Shown here piece after piece: positions 1-6,467 of a stretch of DNA of 11,418 bases (positions are counted from its first letter, which is position 1; each line of letters starts with the position of its first letter). Source of the DNA: Chloroflexota bacterium (GTDB lineage Bacteria > Chloroflexota > Anaerolineae > Aggregatilineales > Phototrophicaceae); NCBI GenBank assembly GCA_003242205.1, contig QGUR01000137.1:1-11418 (forward strand). The letters are read 5' to 3'. Below the pieces are notes generated by a model, which searched no databases, was not told the DNA's origin, and saw only the letters and a program-made list of their open reading frames with translations. The position numbers and the translations under genes are program-made.

Positions 1-45
1 CATATTGTGCGCGCCAGTCGTGGGACAATCGTTGATCAGGCGCCA

Positions 46-74
46 TTGACGCATATTTGCACCAAACCTATACT
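46..74 (+). promoter_or_regulatory. Promoter P1 of the LCP gene
   Basis: A -35 box TTGACG (46-51) and a -10 box TATACT (69-74) are separated by exactly 17 bases, a textbook sigma70/SigA-type arrangement. Transcription would begin near 81, giving a 5' leader of about 57 bases before the LCP start at 138. Assigned by reading against the consensus; no experimental support. Confidence 0.6.
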
Positions 75-80
75 CGGAAG

Positions 81-109
81 TTGTGATTACGTATGTTTGA
101 CTGTATAAC
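81..109 (+). promoter_or_regulatory. Promoter P2 of the LCP gene
   Basis: A second candidate promoter lies directly downstream of P1: TTGTGA (81-86), a 17-base spacer, and TATAAC (104-109). Transcription would start near 115-117, about 20 bases before the LCP start codon. Its -35 box is weaker than that of P1 but its -10 box is a 5/6 match. The two may work as tandem promoters, or only one may be real. Confidence 0.45.
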
Positions 110-137
110 CAAATGAGCGCCTGCTTAATGGTAGTCC

Positions 138-1439
138 ATGATGCCAGACCCGTTTCGCTCTGAACAGGATGACCTGCGTGACGGCTACCGCCCATCGCCC
201 AACGGTGATGGGGCCTCGGCCGACATCACGGCCCGCGTCAGCCAGGCTCCCGTTGCGCCGGCTGTCGTCGCCAATTATAACCGCAGTTATAGCGTGCCTC
301 CGCCTCCTCCGCCGCCGGTGCGGGGATCGGCGGCGCGCGATCGCATGCGGCGGCGGCGCGTTCGCCCGCGCAATAGGGGGAGCGAGTGGGCCTGGGTTGT
401 CATTGCCATCGCGTTGCTGAGCGTCGTCATTATCGTCAGCATGAGCCTGACGCTGCTTCTGCGCGCATCTCAGGAAACGCCGGAGGTGATTCCGACGGCG
501 ATGGTGGCGCTGCCGACGCCGGTTGACGGGCGGCTGGATTTTAGCCAGATGATGGGCATCCGCGAGGGCCAGCAGATCACGCTGGATGATGGGCGTAGCA
601 TCGTGCTGGAGCCGTGGGATGGCGAATCGCGCTTCACCGTGTTGTTGATGGGCCTCGATCGCCGCCCTGACGAAACGGGCCTTGCCTATCGCACCGACAC
701 CATGATGCTGATCAGCCTCGACCCGGAAACGGACCAGATTGGCGTGCTCAGCATCCCGCGCGATCTGTATGTGGAAGTGCCGGGTTACGGGCAGCTTCAG
801 CGCATCAACTCGCCGATGGTGCTGGGCGAGCTTCAGCAGCCCGGTTACGGGCCGCGTCTGGCCATGCAGACGGTCCAGTACAACCTCGGCATTCGCGTGC
901 ACGACTACATTATCGTCGACTTTAACGCTGTCATCACCCTGATTGACCACATCGGCGGCATCGAGATCGACGTGCCGTACGACATCAACGACCCGCAGTA
1001 CCCGAATATGTGGTATGGATACGATCCGTTCTATATCAAGGCGGGGCGACATCTTATGAACGGCGCGACGGCGCTAAAGTACGCGCGCACGCGCCATGGT
1101 TCCAGCGACTTTGAACGGGCCGAGCGACAGCAGCAGGTGTTGTACGCCGTGCGCGACCGTATCCTCAACAGGGATATGCTGCCGCAGTTGATCGTCCAGT
1201 TGCCAAGCCTGATGGCGCATCTCAAGGACGACCTGTATACCGGCCTGACGATCGACCAGATTATCCAGCTTGCGTGGTATGCCAAGGATATTCCGCGCGA
1301 GAATATCCGCACTGGCGTGCTCAGCCGTGGCTACGTGATGCCCTACACGACGCCGCAGGGTGCTTCCGTACTCATTCCCAATCGCAGCACGATTGGCGAG
1401 TTGATGGTCGAAATCTTCGGGCCAAACTATTCCCAGTAG
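138..1439 (+). CDS. LCP (LytR-CpsA-Psr) family cell-wall glycopolymer transferase
   Basis: 433 residues. Family role: LCP proteins move undecaprenyl-phosphate-linked glycopolymers onto the cell wall (or another acceptor) on the outer face of the membrane. Seen here: a long cytoplasmic N-terminal part (1-83) with a run of seven prolines (54-60) and an arginine-rich patch (68-80), one membrane segment at about 84-108, then an extracytoplasmic LCP domain at about 166-345. Family hallmarks are the RTDT motif (185-188), SIPRD (205-209), and YARTRH through the ERAERQQ segment (315-332), which hold the Arg/Asp residues that bind the pyrophosphate and metal. The C-terminal 85 residues form a short extra region without a recognised LytR_C domain. 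No clear Shine-Dalgarno precedes the start; ATG at 141 is an equally possible start. It appears monocistronic: promoters at 46-109 and a terminator at 1460-1498. The polymer substrate cannot be told from sequence. Confidence 0.93.
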   Translation: MMPDPFRSEQDDLRDGYRPSPNGDGASADITARVSQAPVAPAVVANYNRSYSVPPPPPPPVRGSAARDRMRRRRVRPRNRGSEWAWVVIAIALLSVVIIVSMSLTLLLRASQETPEVIPTAMVALPTPVDGRLDFSQMMGIREGQQITLDDGRSIVLEPWDGESRFTVLLMGLDRRPDETGLAYRTDTMMLISLDPETDQIGVLSIPRDLYVEVPGYGQLQRINSPMVLGELQQPGYGPRLAMQTVQYNLGIRVHDYIIVDFNAVITLIDHIGGIEIDVPYDINDPQYPNMWYGYDPFYIKAGRHLMNGATALKYARTRHGSSDFERAERQQQVLYAVRDRILNRDMLPQLIVQLPSLMAHLKDDLYTGLTIDQIIQLAWYAKDIPRENIRTGVLSRGYVMPYTTPQGASVLIPNRSTIGELMVEIFGPNYSQ

Positions 1440-1459
1440 ATGCATCACCCGGTAATGAA

Positions 1460-1498
1460 ACAGCGCGCTGCCTGATGCTCAGGAGCGCGCTGTTTTTT
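1460..1498 (+). terminator. Intrinsic terminator of the LCP gene
   Basis: A perfect 10-bp outer stem (ACAGCGCGCT at 1460-1469 with AGCGCGCTGT at 1484-1493) is continued, after one bulged G, by a 5-bp inner stem (CCTGA with TCAGG) closing a TGC loop. A T-run follows directly (1493-1498). It lies 21 bases after the LCP stop codon. This is a strong Rho-independent terminator for the + strand. Confidence 0.92.
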
Positions 1499-1518
1499 CT
1501 CAAAGAAGCCTGCCATGC

Positions 1519-1667
1519 CGTGTGAGCGGGGTTTTGAACCTGCTTTCGCAGGGTGGAAGCTCACCTGACTTTGGGGTCTTGGCCGGAGCCTATCACCTTG
1601 CAGCCAGACGGCAGCTTCCCTAGTTTGGGTGTTGGCTCAAAACGGTTGGCGCTCGATCACGCACACA
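1519..1667 (+). ncRNA. Candidate structured RNA with 6S-like architecture (unconfirmed)
   Basis: On paper this stretch folds into a long irregular rod. The closing stem is GAGCG (1524-1528) with CGCTC (1650-1654), then GTTTTGA (1531-1537) with TCAAAAC (1637-1643) and CC/GG after one mismatch. A central bubble of about 14 bases per side follows, whose left side can form its own small hairpin (CCTGC-TTTC-GCAGG, 1539-1552). Next come a perfect 7-bp stem GGAAGCT (1555-1561) with AGCTTCC (1613-1619), and an upper stem GTC-TGGC (from 1576) with GCCAGAC (1603-1609). A closing stem, a large open bubble and an apical arm in about 150 bases is the layout of 6S RNA, which sequesters SigA-type RNA polymerase. 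I could not match conserved 6S sequence blocks, and no clear promoter precedes it, so chance folding remains possible. The strand is also uncertain. Confidence 0.25.
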
Positions 1668-1824
1668 GCAGGTTAACCTCTTTATACCAGCCGCCTCCGG
1701 GGGTGTAAAGGCTGAATTCACCATAACAATCGTCATCGGTGAGTTCAAGGAGATGATCATTAATCCGGTTCCGGGATGAGGCGCGGAGCGCATTGCACGC
1801 GGTATGCGCGCTGTGGAAACTGCG
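1668..1824. other. Non-coding stretch rich in inverted repeats
   Basis: No gene with a usable start is visible here on either strand. What it holds: a 10-bp palindrome AGGTTAACCT (1670-1679); two adjacent 9-bp inverted repeats, each with one G-T wobble (1680-1688 with 1702-1710, and 1714-1722 with 1738-1746); and a weaker one, GCGCAT (1788-1793) with ATGCGC (1804-1809). None is followed by a T-run, so they are not typical terminators. The reverse strand has an open frame over 1660-1827 with protein-like composition but no ATG, GTG or TTG. A structured leader is unlikely, because the promoter for the next gene lies downstream of all of them. Confidence 0.5.
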
Positions 1825-1852
1825 TTGTCAGAGAATGATATCATGCTATTAT
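1825..1852 (+). promoter_or_regulatory. Promoter of the secreted SH3b protein gene
   Basis: TTGTCA (1825-1830) and TATTAT (1847-1852) are separated by 16 bases. The -10 box is preceded by TGC, an extended -10 motif. Transcription would begin near 1859, giving a leader of about 30 bases that contains the strong ribosome-binding site GAGGAGA (1878-1884), with GAGGAG ending six bases before ATG. Confidence 0.6.
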
Positions 1853-1889
1853 TTTTCTGGAATGCTGACCAGACTTCGAGGAGAACCGT

Positions 1890-3458
1890 ATGCGCGTTCT
1901 GAGGCTAGCCGGAATCATCATTAGTTTTGTTCTTCTCGGTCTGGCATTTTCACAGGATAGCCACGCTCAGGAAAATACCTGTACGCCGCTGGTAGTTCAG
2001 GCGCTACAGGAAGTGAGCGCTAACTGCGGCGGGTTGGGGCGCAATGTCGCCTGTTACGGCTTTAACCGGGTGGATGCGACCTTCACTCAGGTGATGGCCG
2101 AAGACTTCTTCAACCAGCCTTCCGACCGCTCGGAGCTGGCGTTGCTGACGACCGTGCAGACCGCGCCTCTGGATATGGCGATCAATCAGTGGGGCGTGGT
2201 GGTCATGAACATGCAGGCCAACTTGCCTGATACGCTTCCCGGTCAGGGCGTGATTTTCCTGCTCTTCGGCGATATTCAGCTTGCGAACGCCTCAACCGTT
2301 GACGCGAACGACGCAACGCCGGTTGAGGTGACGGTTGCGACCAGCACCAGTGTTCGCAGCCTGCCCGTGGAAACGGCCAATGTGATCGGGCGGGCTACTG
2401 CCGGCTTGAGTGTGACCGCCAATGCGCGCAGCGCCGATGGCGCGTGGATACGTATTTTCTATGAGTTCGCGCCTGCCTGGATCAGCCGAGATGCGCTGGC
2501 CCCGGCGGACGGGCTGGATGCGCTTCCGGTCGTGGGTACTGAGCCGCGCGCGCCGATGCAGGCGTTTTATTTCCGCACCGGTCTGGGCAATCCGACTTGC
2601 GTGGGCGCGCCTCCGCCCTCGCTGGTGCTGCAAAGCCCGCAGTTCATGACCGTCAATTTGAATGCCAACGGTGCGGAAATCCTGCTCGGATCGACCATTG
2701 TACTGACGCAGCCAAACGCCGAGTACATTCAGATTATCGTGATCGATGGCGAAGTGCTTGTCGAGGAGAACCTGCTCGTTCCCACCGGCTATACCGCGTT
2801 TGCGCCGGTTGATCCGGTCACGGGTCAGGTGCTCGGCCCGTGGGAGGGGTTGCGCCCGCTGACGCCCGAAGAACTGGCGCAGTTTATGTTTCTGGAAGAG
2901 ATTGACCCGGCGCTGTTGAATTACCGGATCAGAGTTCCCGGCAGTCCGCAAACGCCGCTGCCGCCGGCGCCGGTTTCGCCCGCGCCGCCCGCTATTCCGA
3001 CGCCGGCCAGCCCGGTTGACTGCTCGGCTTTCCGGCCTACGTCGCCAACCGATGGTTTCGCCTATGGCAGCAACACCTTCTACTGGGATCCGGCTCCTGG
3101 CGCGACGAGCTATCAGGTGAACATTTACGACGCGGATGGCGGCCACATCGCTTCCTATATGGCTCTCGCGCCGGACACCAGCCTCACGGTGGACATGAGC
3201 GATCCGCAATTCGGCAGCGGCTTCAGTTTTAGCTGGGAAGTGCTGGCGTTGTCGGATGGTGTTGTGGCGTGTGCCAGCGAACGCGTGTTGAACATGCGTG
3301 AAGCGCCGCCTGCTCCCCCGCCACCGCGGCGCGCAGATGACGAGGGCGAGGAGACGCCGCCACCTCTAGAGGAAAACCCCTCATTTAAGGGGGGAAAAAA
3401 CCGGCCCCGCCGCGTCTTTGTCATTCGGGCAAAGCTCGCGGCGGGGCCGGTCGTATAG
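1890..3458 (+). CDS. Secreted SH3b-domain protein with Fn3-like C-terminal domain
   Basis: 522 residues; no enzymatic function recognised. Residues 1-26 form a Sec signal peptide: basic MRVLR, hydrophobic core, cleavage likely after SHA at 26. A Cys-containing N-terminal module follows (C31, C46, C55). An SH3b-like domain lies at about 143-205, with the typical ending DGAWIRIFY...AWISRDAL; such domains usually bind cell-wall or surface ligands. Residues about 250-305 form a beta-rich segment (GAEILLGSTIVL, VIDGEVLVEE) resembling a FecR-type or cupin-like fold. A proline-rich linker (351-376) leads to a fibronectin-III-like domain at about 378-468, whose two cysteines (C378, C461) could form a disulfide. 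The last about 50 residues are low-complexity, then basic, and are encoded within the aspS terminator, so the true C-terminus is doubtful. The start is well supported by GAGGAG at 1878-1883. Likely an envelope-associated or secreted binding protein; similar architectures are common in Anaerolineae (recollection, not searched). Confidence 0.8.
   Translation: MRVLRLAGIIISFVLLGLAFSQDSHAQENTCTPLVVQALQEVSANCGGLGRNVACYGFNRVDATFTQVMAEDFFNQPSDRSELALLTTVQTAPLDMAINQWGVVVMNMQANLPDTLPGQGVIFLLFGDIQLANASTVDANDATPVEVTVATSTSVRSLPVETANVIGRATAGLSVTANARSADGAWIRIFYEFAPAWISRDALAPADGLDALPVVGTEPRAPMQAFYFRTGLGNPTCVGAPPPSLVLQSPQFMTVNLNANGAEILLGSTIVLTQPNAEYIQIIVIDGEVLVEENLLVPTGYTAFAPVDPVTGQVLGPWEGLRPLTPEELAQFMFLEEIDPALLNYRIRVPGSPQTPLPPAPVSPAPPAIPTPASPVDCSAFRPTSPTDGFAYGSNTFYWDPAPGATSYQVNIYDADGGHIASYMALAPDTSLTVDMSDPQFGSGFSFSWEVLALSDGVVACASERVLNMREAPPAPPPPRRADDEGEETPPPLEENPSFKGGKNRPRRVFVIRAKLAAGPVV
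3395..3450 (-). terminator. Intrinsic terminator of aspS
   Basis: A perfect 14-bp GC-rich inverted repeat (3401-3414 with 3437-3450), extended inside by CTTTG/CAAAG (3416-3420 with 3430-3434), is followed on the minus strand by six T residues (the A-run at 3395-3400). That makes it a very strong terminator for minus-strand transcripts, 48 bases past the aspS stop. A weaker hairpin with a TTTT tail follows at 3373-3392 (CCCCT with AGGGG). Both lie inside the 3' end of the convergent SH3b gene. Confidence 0.9.
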
Positions 3459-3489
3459 GGCTTTAATCTGGAGCGTTTGCTTCAGCAGT

Positions 3490-3515
3490 CGCAGCCTTCA
3501 GGGCTGCGGCTTTTT
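3490..3515 (+). terminator. Intrinsic terminator of the SH3b protein gene
   Basis: CGCAGCC (3490-3496) pairs perfectly with GGCTGCG (3502-3508) around a five-base loop, followed by GC and a five-T run (3511-3515). It ends + strand transcription about 30 bases after the SH3b gene stop. It overlaps the last codons of the convergent aspS gene, whose stop codon lies in the loop. Confidence 0.75.
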
Positions 3516-5306
3516 CTCCGGCTCCAGCACGACGCGGATATGCAGTTCCTCAAGCTGGCTCGGTTCTGGCACGGAAGGCGCGTGTGCCATGATGTCCGCG
3601 CCGGACTGCGTTTTGGGGAAAGCGATCACCTCACGGATATTCGGTTCGCCTGCCAGCACCATCGCCAGCCGGTCGATGCCGGAAGCGATGCCGCCGTGCG
3701 GCGGCGTACCATACTCGAACGCTTCGAGCATGTGGCCGAATTGCTCCCGCGCGCGTTCCATCGTCTGCCCGATCAGCGGGAAGATCTTTTCCTGAATGGC
3801 GCGGTCGTGGATACGAATGCTGCCGCCTGCGACTTCGTAGCCGTTGCAAACGAGGTCATACTGGCTGCCGCGCGCCTTGCCTGGGTCCGTATCCAGCAGG
3901 GGAATATCTTCCGGAACCGGCAAGGTGAACATATGCTGCGACGGGTCCCAGCGCTGTTCTTCCTCGTTCCAGTGGAACATCGGGAAGTCGATCACCCAGC
4001 AGAACGCGATCTGTTCCGGATCGGCCAGCCCCAGCCGCTCGGCGATATGGCGGCGCAGGCGGTCGGTGACGGCCCAGACGACTTCGCGCGTGTCGGACAT
4101 GAACAGCAGCAGGTCGCCCGGCTCGGCCCCCAGGCGCTCGAACAATTCCGCCTTCTGCTCGACGGTGAAGAACTTGCCGATGGGGCCTTTGACCTCATCA
4201 CTCTCGTTGGCGGGCAGGGCCATCCATGCCAAGCCACGCGCGCCTTCGGCTTTCGCCATCTGCTCCAGTTCTTCGGTGACGCGGCGCAGCGCGGTTCCGC
4301 TTAGCTCTCGCGCCATGCCGGGCGCGCGCAGCACGCGAACCGGCTTGCCTTCGGCGGCGTTGTTCACAAAGACCGGGAAAGCGCTTTTGCCGGCGATGTC
4401 GGTCACGTCGACGGCTTCGATGTCGTAGCGCAGGTCCGGCTTGTCCGAGCCGTAACGATCGAGCGCGTCGTAATATTTCAGGCGCGGGAAGGGCATAAAA
4501 CGCGGCGTCTTGCCCGCGACCTTGATCGTCAGCTCGGTCATCAACCCTTCGATCAGGTCCATGACGTCTTCGCGCTCGACGAAGCTCATCTCCAGATCCA
4601 GTTGTGTAAATTCGGGCTGGCGGTCGCCGCGCAGGTCCTCATCGCGGAAGCAGCGCGCGATCTGGAAATAGCGCTCGTATCCGGCAACCATCAATAACTG
4701 TTTGAGCTGCTGCGGGCTTTGCGGCAGGGCGTAAAAATGCCCCGGCAGCAGGCGGCTTGGCACCAGAAAGTCGCGCGCGCCCTCCGGTGTCGTCTTGAAC
4801 AGAATGGGCGTCTCGATTTCGACGAAGCCGCGTTCGTCCAGATAATCGCGTATGAATTTGACGATTTTGTGACGCAGCACGATGTTGCGCTGCATTTGCG
4901 GGCGGCGCAGGTCGAGGTAGCGGTATTTCATCCGCACGACCTCGTCGATCTTTTCATTTTTGTTGATGTAGAACGGCGGCGTCTTGGCGCGGTTCAGGAT
5001 TTCAAGCTCTTGGGCTGCGACCTCAATTTCGCCCGTTTCCAGTTCGGGATTGGCCGTGCCTTCCGGGCGCACGCGCACCACGCCTTTGACCTGTATCACA
5101 TATTCGTTGCGAACCTCGCTCGCCGTCTGGTGCGCCTGTGGAGCAGTTTCCTGATTGACGACGATCTGAGTGATGCCCCAGCGGTCGCGCAGGTCGATAA
5201 AAATAACGCCGCCCTGATCGCGGCGGCGATGGACCCAACCCGCCATGACCACTTGCATGCCGTCGTCTTTCGGCCGCAGTTCACCGCAGTTATGCGTTTT
5301 CAACAT
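3498..5306 (-). CDS. aspS: Aspartate--tRNA ligase (AspRS), bacterial type
   Basis: 602 residues, near the usual bacterial AspRS length of about 590. It charges tRNA-Asp with aspartate using ATP. Domains in order: N-terminal OB-fold anticodon-binding domain (about 1-105); class II catalytic core from about 125; the bacterial GAD insertion (about 290-420); and the remainder of the core. Visible motifs: YRYLDLRRP (128-136), PEGARDFLVPSR (174-185), class II motif 2 FRDEDLRGDRQPEFTQLD (220-237), GSIRIH (495-500), and motif 3 with the ATP-binding arginine in GIDRLAMVLAG (543-553, R546). Residues at the positions that separate discriminating from non-discriminating enzymes are Q31 and G83, so specificity is ambiguous. 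ATG at 5306 is supported by AGGAG (5317-5321 on the complement). A weak extended -10 (TGC-TATCCT, 5355-5363 on the complement) may be its promoter. It is divergent from the recombinase-like gene and appears monocistronic. Confidence 0.98.
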   Translation of the reverse strand: MLKTHNCGELRPKDDGMQVVMAGWVHRRRDQGGVIFIDLRDRWGITQIVVNQETAPQAHQTASEVRNEYVIQVKGVVRVRPEGTANPELETGEIEVAAQELEILNRAKTPPFYINKNEKIDEVVRMKYRYLDLRRPQMQRNIVLRHKIVKFIRDYLDERGFVEIETPILFKTTPEGARDFLVPSRLLPGHFYALPQSPQQLKQLLMVAGYERYFQIARCFRDEDLRGDRQPEFTQLDLEMSFVEREDVMDLIEGLMTELTIKVAGKTPRFMPFPRLKYYDALDRYGSDKPDLRYDIEAVDVTDIAGKSAFPVFVNNAAEGKPVRVLRAPGMARELSGTALRRVTEELEQMAKAEGARGLAWMALPANESDEVKGPIGKFFTVEQKAELFERLGAEPGDLLLFMSDTREVVWAVTDRLRRHIAERLGLADPEQIAFCWVIDFPMFHWNEEEQRWDPSQHMFTLPVPEDIPLLDTDPGKARGSQYDLVCNGYEVAGGSIRIHDRAIQEKIFPLIGQTMERAREQFGHMLEAFEYGTPPHGGIASGIDRLAMVLAGEPNIREVIAFPKTQSGADIMAHAPSVPEPSQLEELHIRVVLEPEKKPQP

Positions 5307-5417
5307 CTTGCTGCTGCTCCTAGCGAAAGGGTTCGTCGATGCCAGTGCCTGTGAAGGATAGCACGACCGTGGTCAAGAATAAAGAAGGAGCCTTGATGCA
5401 AGGCGAAGGCCGCTTGC

Positions 5418-5446
5418 TTGACACGTCCGGGCGTCGTTCGTATTCT
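5418..5446 (+). promoter_or_regulatory. Promoter of the recombinase-like gene
   Basis: A perfect -35 box TTGACA (5418-5423), a 17-base spacer and a -10 box TATTCT (5441-5446) form the best sigma70-type promoter in the window. Transcription would start near 5453. This rules out translation starts at or near 5418 and supports ATG at 5487 as the start of the following gene. Confidence 0.8.
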
Positions 5447-5486
5447 ATGGGCAGAGTCAGTCGTTCATTATGAGGCCGTAAAGGTT

Positions 5487-6467
5487 ATGTCCGACCTGCG
5501 ACAAATGCCCATTTTCTCGTCACAGCCGCTGGCGCCGGAAGACATAAACCGCCACACGGCGTTGCGCGATACGCTATCGTTCTTTCAAGCGCAACTGATG
5601 CGCGAGGGTAAATCCGAGCATACGATCAAGGCGTTCACTGCGGATTTGAATCTGCTCGGTTCTTATCTTGGCGACGAGACGCCGCTGGGGGACTTCACAA
5701 CCAGCAAGCTCAACGATTTCCTCAACTGGCTCGAAAACGGGCGGGGCGTTCCATGCAGTCGCAAGTCATATGCCCGCCGGGTGACGACGCTCAAGGTGTT
5801 CTTCAAGTGGCTGCATAGTATCGGCGCGTTGGGATACGACCCGGCAAAACCTGTTTTGCAGCGCTCCGGCCCTGCGCCACTCTCGGAAGTGCTATCGCCA
5901 CGGCAGGTAGAGGCGGCGCTGGCTTATACCGAACGCGAGCGCCATGCCCGCAAGCCCGACGCCAGACCGGCGTTGCTGTTCCGGCTTTTGCTGGAAACCG
6001 GCATCAAGAAGAGCGAGACCATGCGCCTGACGCCGGAAGACTTCAACCGCAATAACCCGCAGCGGCCGATTTTGAACGTCCGCCACAAAGGTGCAAAAGG
6101 CGTTTATAAGGAGCGGCGCATCGTGCTGCCGCCCGATATACTGCCGTTGCTGGATGAATATCTGGCGCAGTGGAAACCGAAGGACGTGATTTTCGACTGC
6201 ACCGCGCGCAATCTGGAATACGTGCTGGAAGATGTCGGGCGTGGGGCCGGCATTCCGTTCAAGCTCTCGTTCGAAATCATGCGCTGGACCTGCGCCGTAC
6301 GCGACTATCGCGCCGAGGTTGAACCGACCGACATCCGCGACAAACTGGGATTGAGCGCCGTGAGCTGGAGCGAGACGTTCAGCAAGGTCAAGAAGCTGAC
6401 CGAACGGCAGATGCAGCAGGAACTGGCCGAAGCGGCGGCCGCCGGGCTGGATCAGTCCTCATCCTGA
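5487..6467 (+). CDS. XerC/D-like tyrosine recombinase family protein lacking the catalytic tyrosine
   Basis: 326 residues from ATG 5487. The frame is open back to 5418 (TTG), but that stretch is the promoter. Spacing suits a GAGG at 5472-5475, a modest ribosome-binding site. Residues about 24-118 form a SAM-like core-binding domain of phage-integrase type (SEHTIKAFTADLNLL; SYARRVTTLKVFFKWL). Residues about 133-304 follow the catalytic-domain pattern. Aligned by eye and without gaps from the second arginine onward against XerD, R266 is kept (MRWTCAV for LRHTFAT). The first arginine is K174 (TGIKKSE for TGLRVSE), the HxxR histidine is E263, the GH histidine is L289, and the nucleophile tyrosine is F298 (ETFSKV for QIYTHV). 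K201 may replace the beta-hairpin lysine. Strand cleavage is therefore unlikely, and a DNA-binding or structural role is more plausible. No attachment sites or phage genes are near. Its last 16 bases overlap the MgtC-family gene on the other strand. Confidence 0.82.
   Translation: MSDLRQMPIFSSQPLAPEDINRHTALRDTLSFFQAQLMREGKSEHTIKAFTADLNLLGSYLGDETPLGDFTTSKLNDFLNWLENGRGVPCSRKSYARRVTTLKVFFKWLHSIGALGYDPAKPVLQRSGPAPLSEVLSPRQVEAALAYTERERHARKPDARPALLFRLLLETGIKKSETMRLTPEDFNRNNPQRPILNVRHKGAKGVYKERRIVLPPDILPLLDEYLAQWKPKDVIFDCTARNLEYVLEDVGRGAGIPFKLSFEIMRWTCAVRDYRAEVEPTDIRDKLGLSAVSWSETFSKVKKLTERQMQQELAEAAAAGLDQSSS

Noticed and set aside
1..3. CAT at the left edge as the start codon of a divergent minus-strand gene
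   Set aside because: Only three bases are visible, so nothing can be supported.
49..60. 12-base word ACGCATATTTGC shared by the upstream regions of the LCP gene (49-60) and the MgtC-family gene (6907-6918)
   Set aside because: A few shared 12-mers are expected by chance in a window of this size; at 49-60 it merely spans the end of a -35 box and the promoter spacer.
87..1052. Long reverse-strand open frame of 321 codons opposite the LCP gene
   Set aside because: Its translation is Arg/His/Asp-rich with no family likeness, and it mirrors the codon bias of a clear LCP gene. The same applies to the reverse frame at 2292-3209 and the forward frame at 3477-4304 opposite aspS.
3363..3372. Perfect palindrome CCTCTAGAGG
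   Set aside because: Ten bases long, inside coding sequence next to two real terminator hairpins; no independent sign that it is a binding site.
5418..5486. Upstream start (TTG 5418) for the recombinase-like gene
   Set aside because: Those bases are the near-perfect promoter TTGACA-17-TATTCT, so they are not transcribed; ATG 5487 is used instead.
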